Shown here: positions 54,679-62,756 of the stretch, in pieces
Layout of the letters: each line of letters opens with the position of its first letter
Numbering within the stretch: the stretch's first letter is position 1
Origin: Bacteroidaceae bacterium
Lineage (GTDB): Bacteria; Bacteroidota; Bacteroidia; Bacteroidales; Bacteroidaceae
Direction of reading: 5' to 3'
Assembly: GCA_024401215.1 (NCBI GenBank)
Contig: JAKSLL010000008.1
Location: 19,551-83,550, forward strand
Length of the DNA: 64,000 nucleotides
Program-made: the position numbers and the translations under genes
Notes under the pieces: generated by a model
Database searches by the model: none
Seen by the model: the letters and a program-made list of their open reading frames with translations, nothing else
Told to the model about the DNA's origin: nothing

Positions 54679-55738
54679 AGAAATTCTTTTCAAAAGCTGT
54701 AAACTCATCTTTCTTCAGCACACAGCGCAGCCACCATGCCTTAAGAAATCCAAAGCCATAGCCCATAAGCTGCACGAATGCCGCCTCTACACTGAGGAAG
54801 CCTATAAGCACATTCTTATTCTTTATGCTTGAGTCAAAGAAAATCAGAAGAGAGTACAACACTATAGGCATAAGGCAGATAGCGTATGCAGGCAGCATAG
54901 CGCCATTGGAGAATATTATGCCTGTGAATGTGTCACGCCAGTAATCGACCTGTCGGAAAGCCACAGCAGCAAGGAACAGCACTATCACACCCACGGTGAA
55001 CACCATCGGCAGCATGTGAACAAGCTTCATTGTACCAGGGTGGCGCTTCTCAAGGTTTATGCGAGCAATGCCAGAGTTAAACACCTGACGGAAGAACTTC
55101 TCAAAGTCCGTCCTCCTCTTATGCCACACCCATGCTTCAGGAAAGAGTCTGCAAGAATAGCCTCCCTCTACAATACGGTAGCTGAAATCAATATCTTCGC
55201 CAAAACGCATCTTCTCAAATCCATGAAGACGCAGATACACAGAGCGTTTCATGCCCATATTAAACGAGCGAGGGTAGAATTTGTCGAGCGCACCTTTCTT
55301 CTTTCCGCCTCGGATGCCGCCTGTTGTAAAGAAAGATGTCATACTGTAAGAGATTGCCTTCTGCACCTTTGTGAAAGATTCGTGTGCAGCATCTGGGCCT
55401 CCAAAAGCATCACAAGGATTGCTTGACAGCTCTGCCTCCACAGCAGCCACATACCCCTCAGGAATGACACAGTCGCTGTCTAATATAAGCACGTATTCTC
55501 CCTTGGAATGCTCAACTCCATAGTTTCGTGCAGGTCCCGGACCTCCATTTTTCTTCACGAAGTATTTTATGTCAAGCCTGTCGGAGTATTTGTCCACCAC
55601 ATCCTTGCAAGGAAGCGTCGAGCCGTCTTCAACAATGACAACTTCAAAGTCTGCGACAGTCTGCCTTGTGAGACTGTCGAGCAACTCATCCGCCTCATCA
55701 GGGCGATTATACACTGGTATTACTATAGAGTATTTCAT
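54671..55738 (-). CDS. glycosyltransferase family 2, membrane-anchored
   Basis: This 355-residue protein has a GT2 domain (SIVIPVYNRPDEADELLDSL, then the metal-binding DSD at residues 87-89). Two to three hydrophobic segments lie near residues 245-345, so it is probably anchored in the inner membrane facing the cytoplasm. The acceptor is unknown. It follows porT by 33 bases and overlaps radC. Confidence 0.9.
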   Translation of the reverse strand: MKYSIVIPVYNRPDEADELLDSLTRQTVADFEVVIVEDGSTLPCKDVVDKYSDRLDIKYFVKKNGGPGPARNYGVEHSKGEYVLILDSDCVIPEGYVAAVEAELSSNPCDAFGGPDAAHESFTKVQKAISYSMTSFFTTGGIRGGKKKGALDKFYPRSFNMGMKRSVYLRLHGFEKMRFGEDIDFSYRIVEGGYSCRLFPEAWVWHKRRTDFEKFFRQVFNSGIARINLEKRHPGTMKLVHMLPMVFTVGVIVLFLAAVAFRQVDYWRDTFTGIIFSNGAMLPAYAICLMPIVLYSLLIFFDSSIKNKNVLIGFLSVEAAFVQLMGYGFGFLKAWWLRCVLKKDEFTAFEKNFYD

Positions 55739-55771
55739 TTCAGTAGATATGATTTTATGATACCAACGTCA

Positions 55772-56497
55772 TCATTCAAAATAGAACGTGAAAACTATCA
55801 TCTTGCTTTTCGCCCTGTCAACAGACTGAGTGAAAATCAGCTGGCTCTCATCTGTTATGTCTGTTCGCTTCTTATCGATGACATTTGTCAAGCCATACAT
55901 AAACTTCACCTCAGGAATAAACTTGAAAAACGGAAGGTAGAAATCGCATCCGAAGCCAAGTTCAAGGTAGCAGTCGGTGTTTGTGAGCAGATACTGTTTC
56001 TGTTTCTTGACGGTAAGGTCAAGCATCGGATTAATACCTGCAACAACATAGGGACGGTAGTTATTGAAGCGTTCGGCAGCAAATTTAACATCAAGGGGAA
56101 CAGAGAAGTAAGTTGACTTAATGGACTGATACTGGCGTTCCATGTTTAGATTATTGCGAAACACCATATTCTTCGTGCCAAAATGCATCGTAGGTATAGC
56201 CCTAAATGCCAGATATTTATTGATATAGAATTCTCCCAGGATTCCCACAGAGAACCCTGGCTCATAATTTGGAGCCTCAGCAAACCATTGGTTTCCTGCT
56301 GCATCGGCAAATCCATTCTGTTGCAATTCTATATCTTGAAGATGCACACCAGCCAAAAATCCGTAGTGAAACTGCCTTTGGTCGATGTACGGTCTATTCA
56401 TCACCTTTCTTGTCTGGGCATTCATCTGATTTGAATTTGGCAAGAAAGATAATAGAACAGTCAAAATCAATATAATATAAATATGTGTAGTTTTCAT
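55772..56497 (-). CDS. porT: PorT/SprT-type outer membrane beta-barrel, T9SS component
   Basis: This 241-residue outer membrane protein has a signal sequence ending near MNAQ. The pattern KSTYFSVPLDVKFAAERFNN, then YRPYVVAGINPML and GFGCDFYLPFFKFIPEVKF matches the PorT/SprT family, an 8-stranded barrel needed for type IX secretion. The frame is open to a TTG at 56500, but the ATG at 56497 is used. T9SS cargo-like proteins lie at 22.6 kb and possibly elsewhere in the window. Family assignment is by remembered sequence pattern, not a search. Confidence 0.82.
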   Translation of the reverse strand: MKTTHIYIILILTVLLSFLPNSNQMNAQTRKVMNRPYIDQRQFHYGFLAGVHLQDIELQQNGFADAAGNQWFAEAPNYEPGFSVGILGEFYINKYLAFRAIPTMHFGTKNMVFRNNLNMERQYQSIKSTYFSVPLDVKFAAERFNNYRPYVVAGINPMLDLTVKKQKQYLLTNTDCYLELGFGCDFYLPFFKFIPEVKFMYGLTNVIDKKRTDITDESQLIFTQSVDRAKSKMIVFTFYFE

Positions 56498-56528
56498 CAA
56501 CTATATAAACGAGAAAAGTCTCGAATTA

Positions 56529-56560
56529 TTTTGTTGAAACAGTTGTTTGCTGTAACTTTG
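56529..56560 (+). promoter_or_regulatory. predicted promoter of the SufT-like gene
   Basis: TTTTG at 56529-56533, exactly 19 bases, then TAACTTTG at 56553-56560. The -7 box is the left half of an 18-base near-palindrome (56553-56570) whose right half reads TAACTTTG on the minus strand, facing porT. Confidence 0.75.
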
Positions 56561-56586
56561 CACAAAGTTAATAAAAAAAACGAAGA

Positions 56587-56931
56587 ATGGCAGAAGAAAT
56601 AACCAAATATTCGATAGAAGAAAAGACAGTTGAATTGCTAAAGACAGTTTTTGACCCAGAAATCCCTGTTAATGTATGGGATTTAGGAATGATATACAAG
56701 ATTGATGTAACAGAATGCGAGCCAGAGGACGACAAGATATATAATCTTGACATTGACATGACATTCACAGCACCTAACTGTCCTGCCGCAGACTTCATTT
56801 TGGAAGACATACAGCAAAAGCTCGAAAGCATCAAAGGAGTGAAATCAGTAAATGTGAATGTTGTCTTTGAGCCAGAGTGGACAAAGGACATGATGAGCGA
56901 GGAGGCAAAGCTTGACCTCGGGTTTATGTAA
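56587..56931 (+). CDS. MIP18/SufT-like (DUF59) metal-sulfur cluster protein
   Basis: This 114-residue cytoplasmic protein begins its domain with FDPEIPVNVWDLGMIYKIDV and continues MTFTAPNCPAADFI, where the Cys sits in the family's active loop. Such proteins help mature iron-sulfur proteins. No suf genes are adjacent. It has its own promoter. Confidence 0.92.
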   Translation: MAEEITKYSIEEKTVELLKTVFDPEIPVNVWDLGMIYKIDVTECEPEDDKIYNLDIDMTFTAPNCPAADFILEDIQQKLESIKGVKSVNVNVVFEPEWTKDMMSEEAKLDLGFM

Positions 56932-56948
56932 GCAGTATTTCATATAAC

Positions 56949-57131
56949 GTAACTACTCAACGATATGATCTATAAACAAGGATCCAACCAAATTCCACCA
57001 AATTAGAGCCTTTGGCTCTGGGATTCCACATACAAGAACAACAAAACTGCTAAATTTTGGTAGAATTTGACAGAACCGAAGCTCGGCATAAGCCAATCTT
57101 TGTTTGAAGAAGGCATTCACTGAGCAGTTAC
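56949..57131. repeat. MITE-like element B, related to element A
   Basis: The 183-base element starts GTAACTACTCAACGA and ends with the complement of GTAACTGCTCAGTGA. The block AACCGAAGCTCGGC, then TAAGCCAATCTTTGTT is shared almost exactly with element A at 46993-47194, as is the AGAGCCtttGGCTCT stem in the middle. It ends 36 bases before lpxH. Confidence 0.75.
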
Positions 57132-57166
57132 CATATAACATCATAAACATAATACCATACTCTTAA

Positions 57167-58006
57167 TTGAAACAGATTTACTTCATTTCCGACGCACATC
57201 TGGGCAGCCGAGCCCTGCAGCATAGACGAACTCATGAGAGAAGATTAGTGAATTTCCTTGACAAAATCAAGGAGAAGGCATCGGCAGTGTATATGCTTGG
57301 CGACATGTTTGACTTCTGGTTTGAATACAAGGAAGTGGTGCCAAAGGGATACACCCGATTCCTCGGCAAGATAAGCGAACTGACTGACATGGGCGTAGAA
57401 GTGCATTACTTCACTGGCAATCACGACATGTGGATGGGAGACTACCTCGAAAAGGAGTGTGGCGTCATACTGCACCGCCAGCCTTGTACGCTGGAAATTG
57501 ATGATAAGATTTTCTATCTCGCTCATGGCGACGGACTTGACTACCGCGACAAGGAGTGGAAGACAAAGCTTCTGTTCTCGATTTTTCACAGCAAGACTCT
57601 GCTCAAGCTTGCCAAGTGCATCCACCCCACTCCATTTATCAATTTCGGATTAAACTGGGCAAAGCATTCGCGGATGAAACGAAGCGGACTCGGAAAGAAA
57701 GATGGCGAGGATTTCGACAACGTGACCAGCATTGTCGGTTATGAGAGAGCAGAATACAGCGGAGAGACGCCCTATCTTGGAGAGGACAAGGAAGGTCTTG
57801 TGCTGTATGCCAAGGATTACCTGAAAGAGCATCAAGAAGTTAATTTCTTCATATTCGGGCACCGACACATAGAACTTGACCTTATGTTCAGTAAAGAGAC
57901 TCGACTTGTCATACTTGGCGAATGGATGACACTTTTCACTTATGCTGTATGGGACGGAGAGTATCTTTTTGTTGACAATTTCATAGAAGGAGAAACAGAA
58001 CCGTAA
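57167..58006 (+). CDS. lpxH: UDP-2,3-diacylglucosamine diphosphatase, LpxH type
   Basis: This 279-residue metallophosphoesterase acts in lipid A synthesis, making lipid X. The motifs SDAHLG (Asp9, His11), GDMFDFW (Asp46), GNHDMW (Asn85, His86), HGDG (His120) and GHRH near residue 231 are all present. The first possible codon is TTG at 57167, because an in-frame TAA (57164-57166) precedes it directly; it fits the family start KQIYFISDAHLGS. The gene follows repeat element B. Confidence 0.93.
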   Translation: MKQIYFISDAHLGSRALQHRRTHERRLVNFLDKIKEKASAVYMLGDMFDFWFEYKEVVPKGYTRFLGKISELTDMGVEVHYFTGNHDMWMGDYLEKECGVILHRQPCTLEIDDKIFYLAHGDGLDYRDKEWKTKLLFSIFHSKTLLKLAKCIHPTPFINFGLNWAKHSRMKRSGLGKKDGEDFDNVTSIVGYERAEYSGETPYLGEDKEGLVLYAKDYLKEHQEVNFFIFGHRHIELDLMFSKETRLVILGEWMTLFTYAVWDGEYLFVDNFIEGETEP

Positions 58007-58160
58007 ATATTCATACATTTTCTGTTTGGGGAGTTAAAGTGGAGCTTACGAAACTTGTATATATTTATCCAACAGACACCTCTTTCAATGACACTTACAA
58101 AGGTGCAAAAAGTCCTTTGCGAAAATACCATGTAACTTTCGTAAAAAGTTTTAAACAAAA

Positions 58161-58192
58161 TTTGCATTATATTTATAAAGGATATAATTTTG
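58161..58192 (+). promoter_or_regulatory. predicted promoter of the TMEM43-like gene
   Basis: TTTG at 58161-58164, 20 bases, then TAATTTTG at 58185-58192. The leader would be about 100 bases. Confidence 0.7.
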
Positions 58193-58301
58193 CACCGAAA
58201 TCGAAATGATTTCACGAGCACAAAGGGTGATTTTCACCTACAACTTTTAAGAAAGCAAAGAATAACAAATAATCAATATTTATAACAAAAACAAAAGAAA
58301 A

Positions 58302-59609
58302 ATGGCTTACACAGAAACCAAAACTACCAGCTATGGTTCACGCCTTGGCAACAGCTTCAAGGCAATCTTCACTGGCTTCATCCTCTTCATCGGAGCAACA
58401 ATCCTCCTCTGGTGGAATGAAGGTCGCGCAGTAGAGCAGACAAAGAACATCGAAGCAACTCAGGATGCATGCCAGCATGTTGACGACGTGTCAAAGGCTG
58501 ACGGCGCTCTCGAGAGTCAGGTTATCCATGCAACAGCAGACTCAAAGACAAGCGACATCCTTACTGACAAAGACTTCAATGTCAAGGTCAACGCTATCAG
58601 ATTATCACGTAAAGTTGAGTTCTTCCAGTACGTTGAAGAGTCTCACACAGAAACTAAGGACAAGGTTGGCGGTTCACAGGAAGAGACTACAACTTACACA
58701 TACAAGACTGACTGGACAAGCCGTCCAGAGGATTCTCAGAAGTTCAAGGATCCTGAGTACAAGAATGTGAACAGAACATACCTTGTTTACGAAGATGACG
58801 ATTTCGTTGCTGAGAATGTTACTTTCGGCGGTTACAAGCTCTCTGGCAGCCTCATCAGCAGCATCACTGGATCTACAAACACAGACATTGAAATTGACGA
58901 AGCTATCCTCGCTGACATCAACAACAAGATGGCTCAGTACAAGGGTAATGCAACAGTTTCAACAGTTCCTGCAAACAACGTAGCTGCTACAGCAACAAAT
59001 GACACAATCGCTAACGATTCAACTGCTGCTCCTGTAAAAGTAAAGGCTGAGTTACCTTATGTTCATGTAACTGACAATGTTATTTACATCGGTAGAAATC
59101 CTGGCACACCAGAGATTGGTGACGTTCGCATCACTTTCACACAGGTTAACCCAGGTCAGCTTTCAATCATCGCAAAGGTTCAGAATGGCGAACTCGTAAA
59201 GTCAACTAACAAGCATGGTTCATTCAGCATGGTAGAGCGTGGCAATCATTCTATGGAAGAGATGTTCCAGGCTGCTGAAGACACTAACACTATGTGGACT
59301 TGGGTACTCCGTATCATCGGTATCATCCTTGTTATCTCTGGTCTCAAGTCTATGTTCGGCTTCTTCATCACAGTTCTCAAGGTGCTCCCATTCCTCTCAG
59401 ACATTGCAAATGTTGGTGCAAACATCGTTTGTGGTTTGATCGGAATTGTTTGGTCATTCCTTATCATCTCTATCGCATGGCTCTTCTATCGCCCTCTCAT
59501 CGCAATTCCACTCCTCTTAGTCGTAGTTGGCGGTATAGTATTCCTTGTTATGCGCTCAAAGAAGAGCAAGGCAGCAGCTGCTGCTGAAGCTCCAGCAGAA
59601 AGCAAATAA
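58302..59609 (+). CDS. TMEM43 family membrane protein
   Basis: This 435-residue protein has a transmembrane helix at about residues 23-42 ending in LLWWNEGRAVEQ, a hallmark of the TMEM43 family. A large extracytoplasmic region follows (to about 330), then a cluster of three or four hydrophobic helices and an Ala/Lys-rich tail. In animals TMEM43 (LUMA) is an inner nuclear membrane and ER protein linked to cardiomyopathy. The bacterial function is unknown. A terminator follows at 59641-59681. Confidence 0.85.
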   Translation: MAYTETKTTSYGSRLGNSFKAIFTGFILFIGATILLWWNEGRAVEQTKNIEATQDACQHVDDVSKADGALESQVIHATADSKTSDILTDKDFNVKVNAIRLSRKVEFFQYVEESHTETKDKVGGSQEETTTYTYKTDWTSRPEDSQKFKDPEYKNVNRTYLVYEDDDFVAENVTFGGYKLSGSLISSITGSTNTDIEIDEAILADINNKMAQYKGNATVSTVPANNVAATATNDTIANDSTAAPVKVKAELPYVHVTDNVIYIGRNPGTPEIGDVRITFTQVNPGQLSIIAKVQNGELVKSTNKHGSFSMVERGNHSMEEMFQAAEDTNTMWTWVLRIIGIILVISGLKSMFGFFITVLKVLPFLSDIANVGANIVCGLIGIVWSFLIISIAWLFYRPLIAIPLLLVVVGGIVFLVMRSKKSKAAAAAEAPAESK

Positions 59610-59640
59610 TAAATGGCAATCTAAAGGGAAAGCAATATAC

Positions 59641-59681
59641 GGAATCCGCGGATTGTATAAATCTGCGGATTCCCTTTTTAT
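59641..59681 (+). terminator. terminator after the TMEM43-like gene
   Basis: GGAATCCGCGGAT pairs with ATCTGCGGATTCC (one G-U pair) over a 7-base loop and is followed by CTTTTTA. Confidence 0.85.
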
Positions 59682-59743
59682 AATGGGTCCGCATGAATCC
59701 ATATTACCAAAAAACACTAATTATTACATAAACAAAACACATT

Positions 59744-60643
59744 ATGAAAAAGTCATCATTTTTAGTAGCTTCACTTCTTTTCTGTGGTTTAATCGCAACA
59801 AGCTGCGGAGGTTCAACATCATCTAACGAAGGAGAAAACGACGCAGATTCTACAGCTGTAGCAGACGAGACAGTTGCAGAAGGAGAGTACGATACATTCC
59901 CATGGGACTTCCCTGAGTCACAGAAAATTGTCGGCAATCCTGGAGACTGGGCTCTCTCATGCTACACATACTACCCTATTGCTGTTGAGAAGAAGAAAGA
60001 CCTCACGAAAGAGTCTCTCATATACTACTCTTCAGAGATTGAGGAGATTGGTGAAAAGACTACTAAATTGAGCAATAGAGAGATTCCTAATTCACTCGTC
60101 ATACCAATCCCTGCAGGACAGACAGCTAAGAAGGGTGACATCGTGCTTTCTTGGTGGCAGAGCGGCTCAGGACTCAAGCGCGCTATTGTAACAGACGCTA
60201 CAAACCCAGCAGAGCCAAAGGTTTGCTATCTTGACATGAACTGGAAGGAAGATGGCTCTGGATTTGCTCAAAAATACCAGGATCAGCTTAAGCCAAACTC
60301 ATTCATCGTATTGAAAGACGGCACATGGGAGCCAGGTGCTGAAGTGGCACTCAAGTCAAATGGAGACAAAGCAACTATCGTAGCTCTCACAGACAAGAAG
60401 GTTCTCTGTCTTGGATTCGCCTCTAAACTCGTTGCTTACGACAGAGCAGACTGTGTGCTCATCCCTGCTAAAGAAGACATCAGGGTTGGCGACGCAGTAA
60501 AAGCTGTCTTCGTAAGCGGCTTCAGAGACGGATATAAGGTTGTGGATATCGATGAGACTTACGGACGCATCAAGGTTGAGAAAGAAAAATCATCACAGAC
60601 AGAATACCTCAGTCTTTACGAGGTCACTAAGGTTCTCAACTAA
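59744..60643 (+). CDS. lipoprotein of unknown function
   Basis: I do not recognise this 299-residue protein. The lipobox ATSC places the lipid-anchored Cys at residue 21, followed by a low-complexity acidic stretch (SNEGENDADSTAVADETV). The rest is predicted mostly beta, with small-barrel or SH3-like sequence near the end (REDIRVGDAVKAVFVSGFRDG near residue 245, read approximately). It lies between the TMEM43 homologue and another secreted protein on the same strand. Confidence 0.75.
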   Translation: MKKSSFLVASLLFCGLIATSCGGSTSSNEGENDADSTAVADETVAEGEYDTFPWDFPESQKIVGNPGDWALSCYTYYPIAVEKKKDLTKESLIYYSSEIEEIGEKTTKLSNREIPNSLVIPIPAGQTAKKGDIVLSWWQSGSGLKRAIVTDATNPAEPKVCYLDMNWKEDGSGFAQKYQDQLKPNSFIVLKDGTWEPGAEVALKSNGDKATIVALTDKKVLCLGFASKLVAYDRADCVLIPAKEDIRVGDAVKAVFVSGFRDGYKVVDIDETYGRIKVEKEKSSQTEYLSLYEVTKVLN

Positions 60644-60681
60644 TCTTCTCGTTGAATCTCACACTTAACAAGTAGGTCATT

Positions 60682-61341
60682 ATGAGAAAAATCATTCTTG
60701 CGTCTCTGCTATTCATAGCGACTATGATGTCGTTTGCACAGACTGTTTCCACAAAGGGCACTATAGATCCTAAAGTGTGGAAAGCAGGTCAGACAGCCAG
60801 TGTCAGCATCTCCAAGATTCCTGCAACTCTCGATGAGTTCAAGGCGCTTCAAGCTAAATTAGGAACAACTCCCGAAGGATGCGTGATGCTACAGCTTGTG
60901 GCTTTCGAAATGTACAATAGAGACAAGAAAGTTGGTGAGGCATGTGTAAAACTGAACAACACCGACATCAATGTCCCTTCTGTCATGCGACGCCTGCCTG
61001 AGATTTTCAAAAAAGATCCAAATGACTCATATCCACGACTTCACCTTGTAGCCACATTCTTTGACGGAGCAACACCTTCAAATGGATTCAACCCAAAGAA
61101 GCCTTACACCATCAAGGTTCGTACAAGCAAGACACGCCAGTATGAGCGTTCACAGTCTCTCCAAGGCTATGTGCTGTATCTCGAAGTTTACAGCAGCGGC
61201 TACGACACATCATGGCGCTCATGTGAAGTTGTGAAGCAGAAAGGCAGCAATTACTATAAGGTCAGCAACAGCCCTGCTATGTACACTCAATGCAAGGAGG
61301 TTGATTTCGACGCTACTGAAGATTACAAAGGACTTAAGTAA
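60682..61341 (+). CDS. small secreted protein of unknown function
   Basis: This 219-residue protein has a signal peptide ending near MSFAQ. The mature part (IPATLDEFKALQAKLGTTPEG, then RRLPEIFKKDPNDSYPRLHL) is conserved-looking and resembles a small family of Bacteroidales secreted proteins. I cannot name a function. A pair of cysteines (in SCEVV and QCKEV) could form a disulfide. It lies 38 bases after the lipoprotein gene and is probably co-transcribed with it. Confidence 0.7.
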   Translation: MRKIILASLLFIATMMSFAQTVSTKGTIDPKVWKAGQTASVSISKIPATLDEFKALQAKLGTTPEGCVMLQLVAFEMYNRDKKVGEACVKLNNTDINVPSVMRRLPEIFKKDPNDSYPRLHLVATFFDGATPSNGFNPKKPYTIKVRTSKTRQYERSQSLQGYVLYLEVYSSGYDTSWRSCEVVKQKGSNYYKVSNSPAMYTQCKEVDFDATEDYKGLK

Positions 61342-61426
61342 TAAGCAAGTAATCATCTAATTGCAAACACCACTTTGCTATACGACGCAACAAACACCAT
61401 AAAGGTGTTCAATTTACGTCCTTTTA

Positions 61427-61515
61427 TGCATATTATGCAACATACGCTGCATAATATGCATTTTTTATTCACAATAAATAGTAACTTTGCAGCCGATTTG
61501 TGAATAATTATGCAA
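61427..61515 (+). promoter_or_regulatory. ARG-box-like operators at the argR promoter
   Basis: Two near-palindromes, TGCATATTATGCA (61427-61439) and TGCATAATATGCA (61448-61460), are reverse complements of each other with starts 21 bases apart, two helical turns. A third site, TGAATAATTATGCAA (61501-61515), lies between a TAACTTTG -7 box (61482-61489) and the argR ATG, and matches the ARG-box consensus TGAATAAAAATKCA well. The layout suggests autoregulation of the arginine operon by ArgR. Confidence 0.7.
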
Positions 61516-61519
61516 AAAG

Positions 61520-62002
61520 ATGACTGCAAGACAATCTCGATTAGACATAATAAAAAACATTATCCAGACTCAAGAAATTGGAAGTCAGGATGAATTAGCA
61601 CAGGCATTGCTTGCTGAAGGAGTGAGCATGACTCAAGCTACATTATCACGCGACTTGAAACTCTTGAAGGTGGTCAAAGGCTTTTCCAAAGGGCGATCTA
61701 TATATATGATGCCCGACAACCCTTATTATCTGCGAGTGAGAGAACACAAGCAAGAGGGGACTGCTATTCAAAACGGATTCATGTCGATAAGAATTTCTGG
61801 GCAATTAGCTGTGATAAAGACACGCCCAGGCTATGCCAGCGGTCTGGCGAGCGATATTGACAATGCCAGATTCAGCGATGTAATAGGTACGATAGCTGGT
61901 GATGACACTATATTCCTTGCTTTAGAAGAAGGATTCAATAAAGAAACATTAGTAGCGAATTTAAGAACAATAGTACCGGTATATCCTGGTACACATATTT
62001 AA
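61520..62002 (+). CDS. argR: arginine repressor
   Basis: This 160-residue DNA-binding protein has a winged helix at about 5-65 (SQDELAQALLAEGVSMTQAT, then LSRDLKLLKVVK) and a C-terminal arginine-binding, hexamer-forming domain with GTIAGDDTIFLAL. It heads the arginine operon and probably controls it through the operators at 61427-61515. The next gene starts 7 bases after its stop. Confidence 0.95.
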   Translation: MTARQSRLDIIKNIIQTQEIGSQDELAQALLAEGVSMTQATLSRDLKLLKVVKGFSKGRSIYMMPDNPYYLRVREHKQEGTAIQNGFMSIRISGQLAVIKTRPGYASGLASDIDNARFSDVIGTIAGDDTIFLALEEGFNKETLVANLRTIVPVYPGTHI

Positions 62003-62009
62003 ATATAAC

Positions 62010-62645
62010 ATGATATACGAAGACGGAATTAAAGTCATTGTGGCAGATGCCTCTCACGAGAAATACGTTGACTTAATCCTTGACACGATACGTATTGCTG
62101 CAAAGAAGCGAGGCACAGGTATTGCTGAGCGTACACACGAATATGTTGCAACAAAGATGAAAGAGGGCAAGGCTGTTCTTGCTCTTGACCCTGAAGTGCA
62201 GACAGAGCTTGGTGACAAGTTTGTAGGGTTCAGCTACATCGAAACATGGGGAAACAAATCTTATGTGACAACATCTGGCCTTATCGTACACCCAGACTAC
62301 CTTGGTCGCGGCATTGCAAAACGTATCAAGGACCATACCTTCACCCTTGCACGAGTTAGATGGCCTCATGCAAAGATTTTCTCTCTAACCTCTGGCGATG
62401 CTGTGATGAAGATGAATACTGCTTTGGGCTATGTGCCTGTCAGCTTCAATCAGCTTACCGATGACGAAGCTTTCTGGAGAGGATGCAAGGGATGTGTCAA
62501 CTTCCCTATCCTCGAGATGAAGGAGCGCAAATTCTGCATCTGCACAGGAATGCTCTACGACCCAGAGCTGCATAAGGGCGATCCTTTTGAGGTTTACACA
62601 GAAATCATCCGTGAGATGATGACACGTCATTTGGACAACAATTAG
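62010..62645 (+). CDS. GNAT family acyltransferase in the arginine operon
   Basis: This 211-residue protein has the GNAT fold, with the acyl-CoA-binding loop YLGRGIAKRIKDH preceded by SGLIVHPD. The C-terminal part (WRGCKGCVNFPILEMKERKFC, cysteine-rich) is unusual for a GNAT. Its place between argR and argG suggests it acylates glutamate in the first step of arginine synthesis. Bacteroidetes are known to use succinylated intermediates with a succinylornithine transcarbamylase, so the donor may be succinyl-CoA. This is an inference from context. Confidence 0.88.
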   Translation: MIYEDGIKVIVADASHEKYVDLILDTIRIAAKKRGTGIAERTHEYVATKMKEGKAVLALDPEVQTELGDKFVGFSYIETWGNKSYVTTSGLIVHPDYLGRGIAKRIKDHTFTLARVRWPHAKIFSLTSGDAVMKMNTALGYVPVSFNQLTDDEAFWRGCKGCVNFPILEMKERKFCICTGMLYDPELHKGDPFEVYTEIIREMMTRHLDNN

Positions 62646-62756
62646 TGGTCAGCCACAATCAATCTCATTTTGAAAAAATAGAAACAATAACAATAGACAC
62701 GCACCTCGCATAGTGTCACTCATCTTAAAAAGAAGAGGTAAGGCGAGGGCTTTAAT

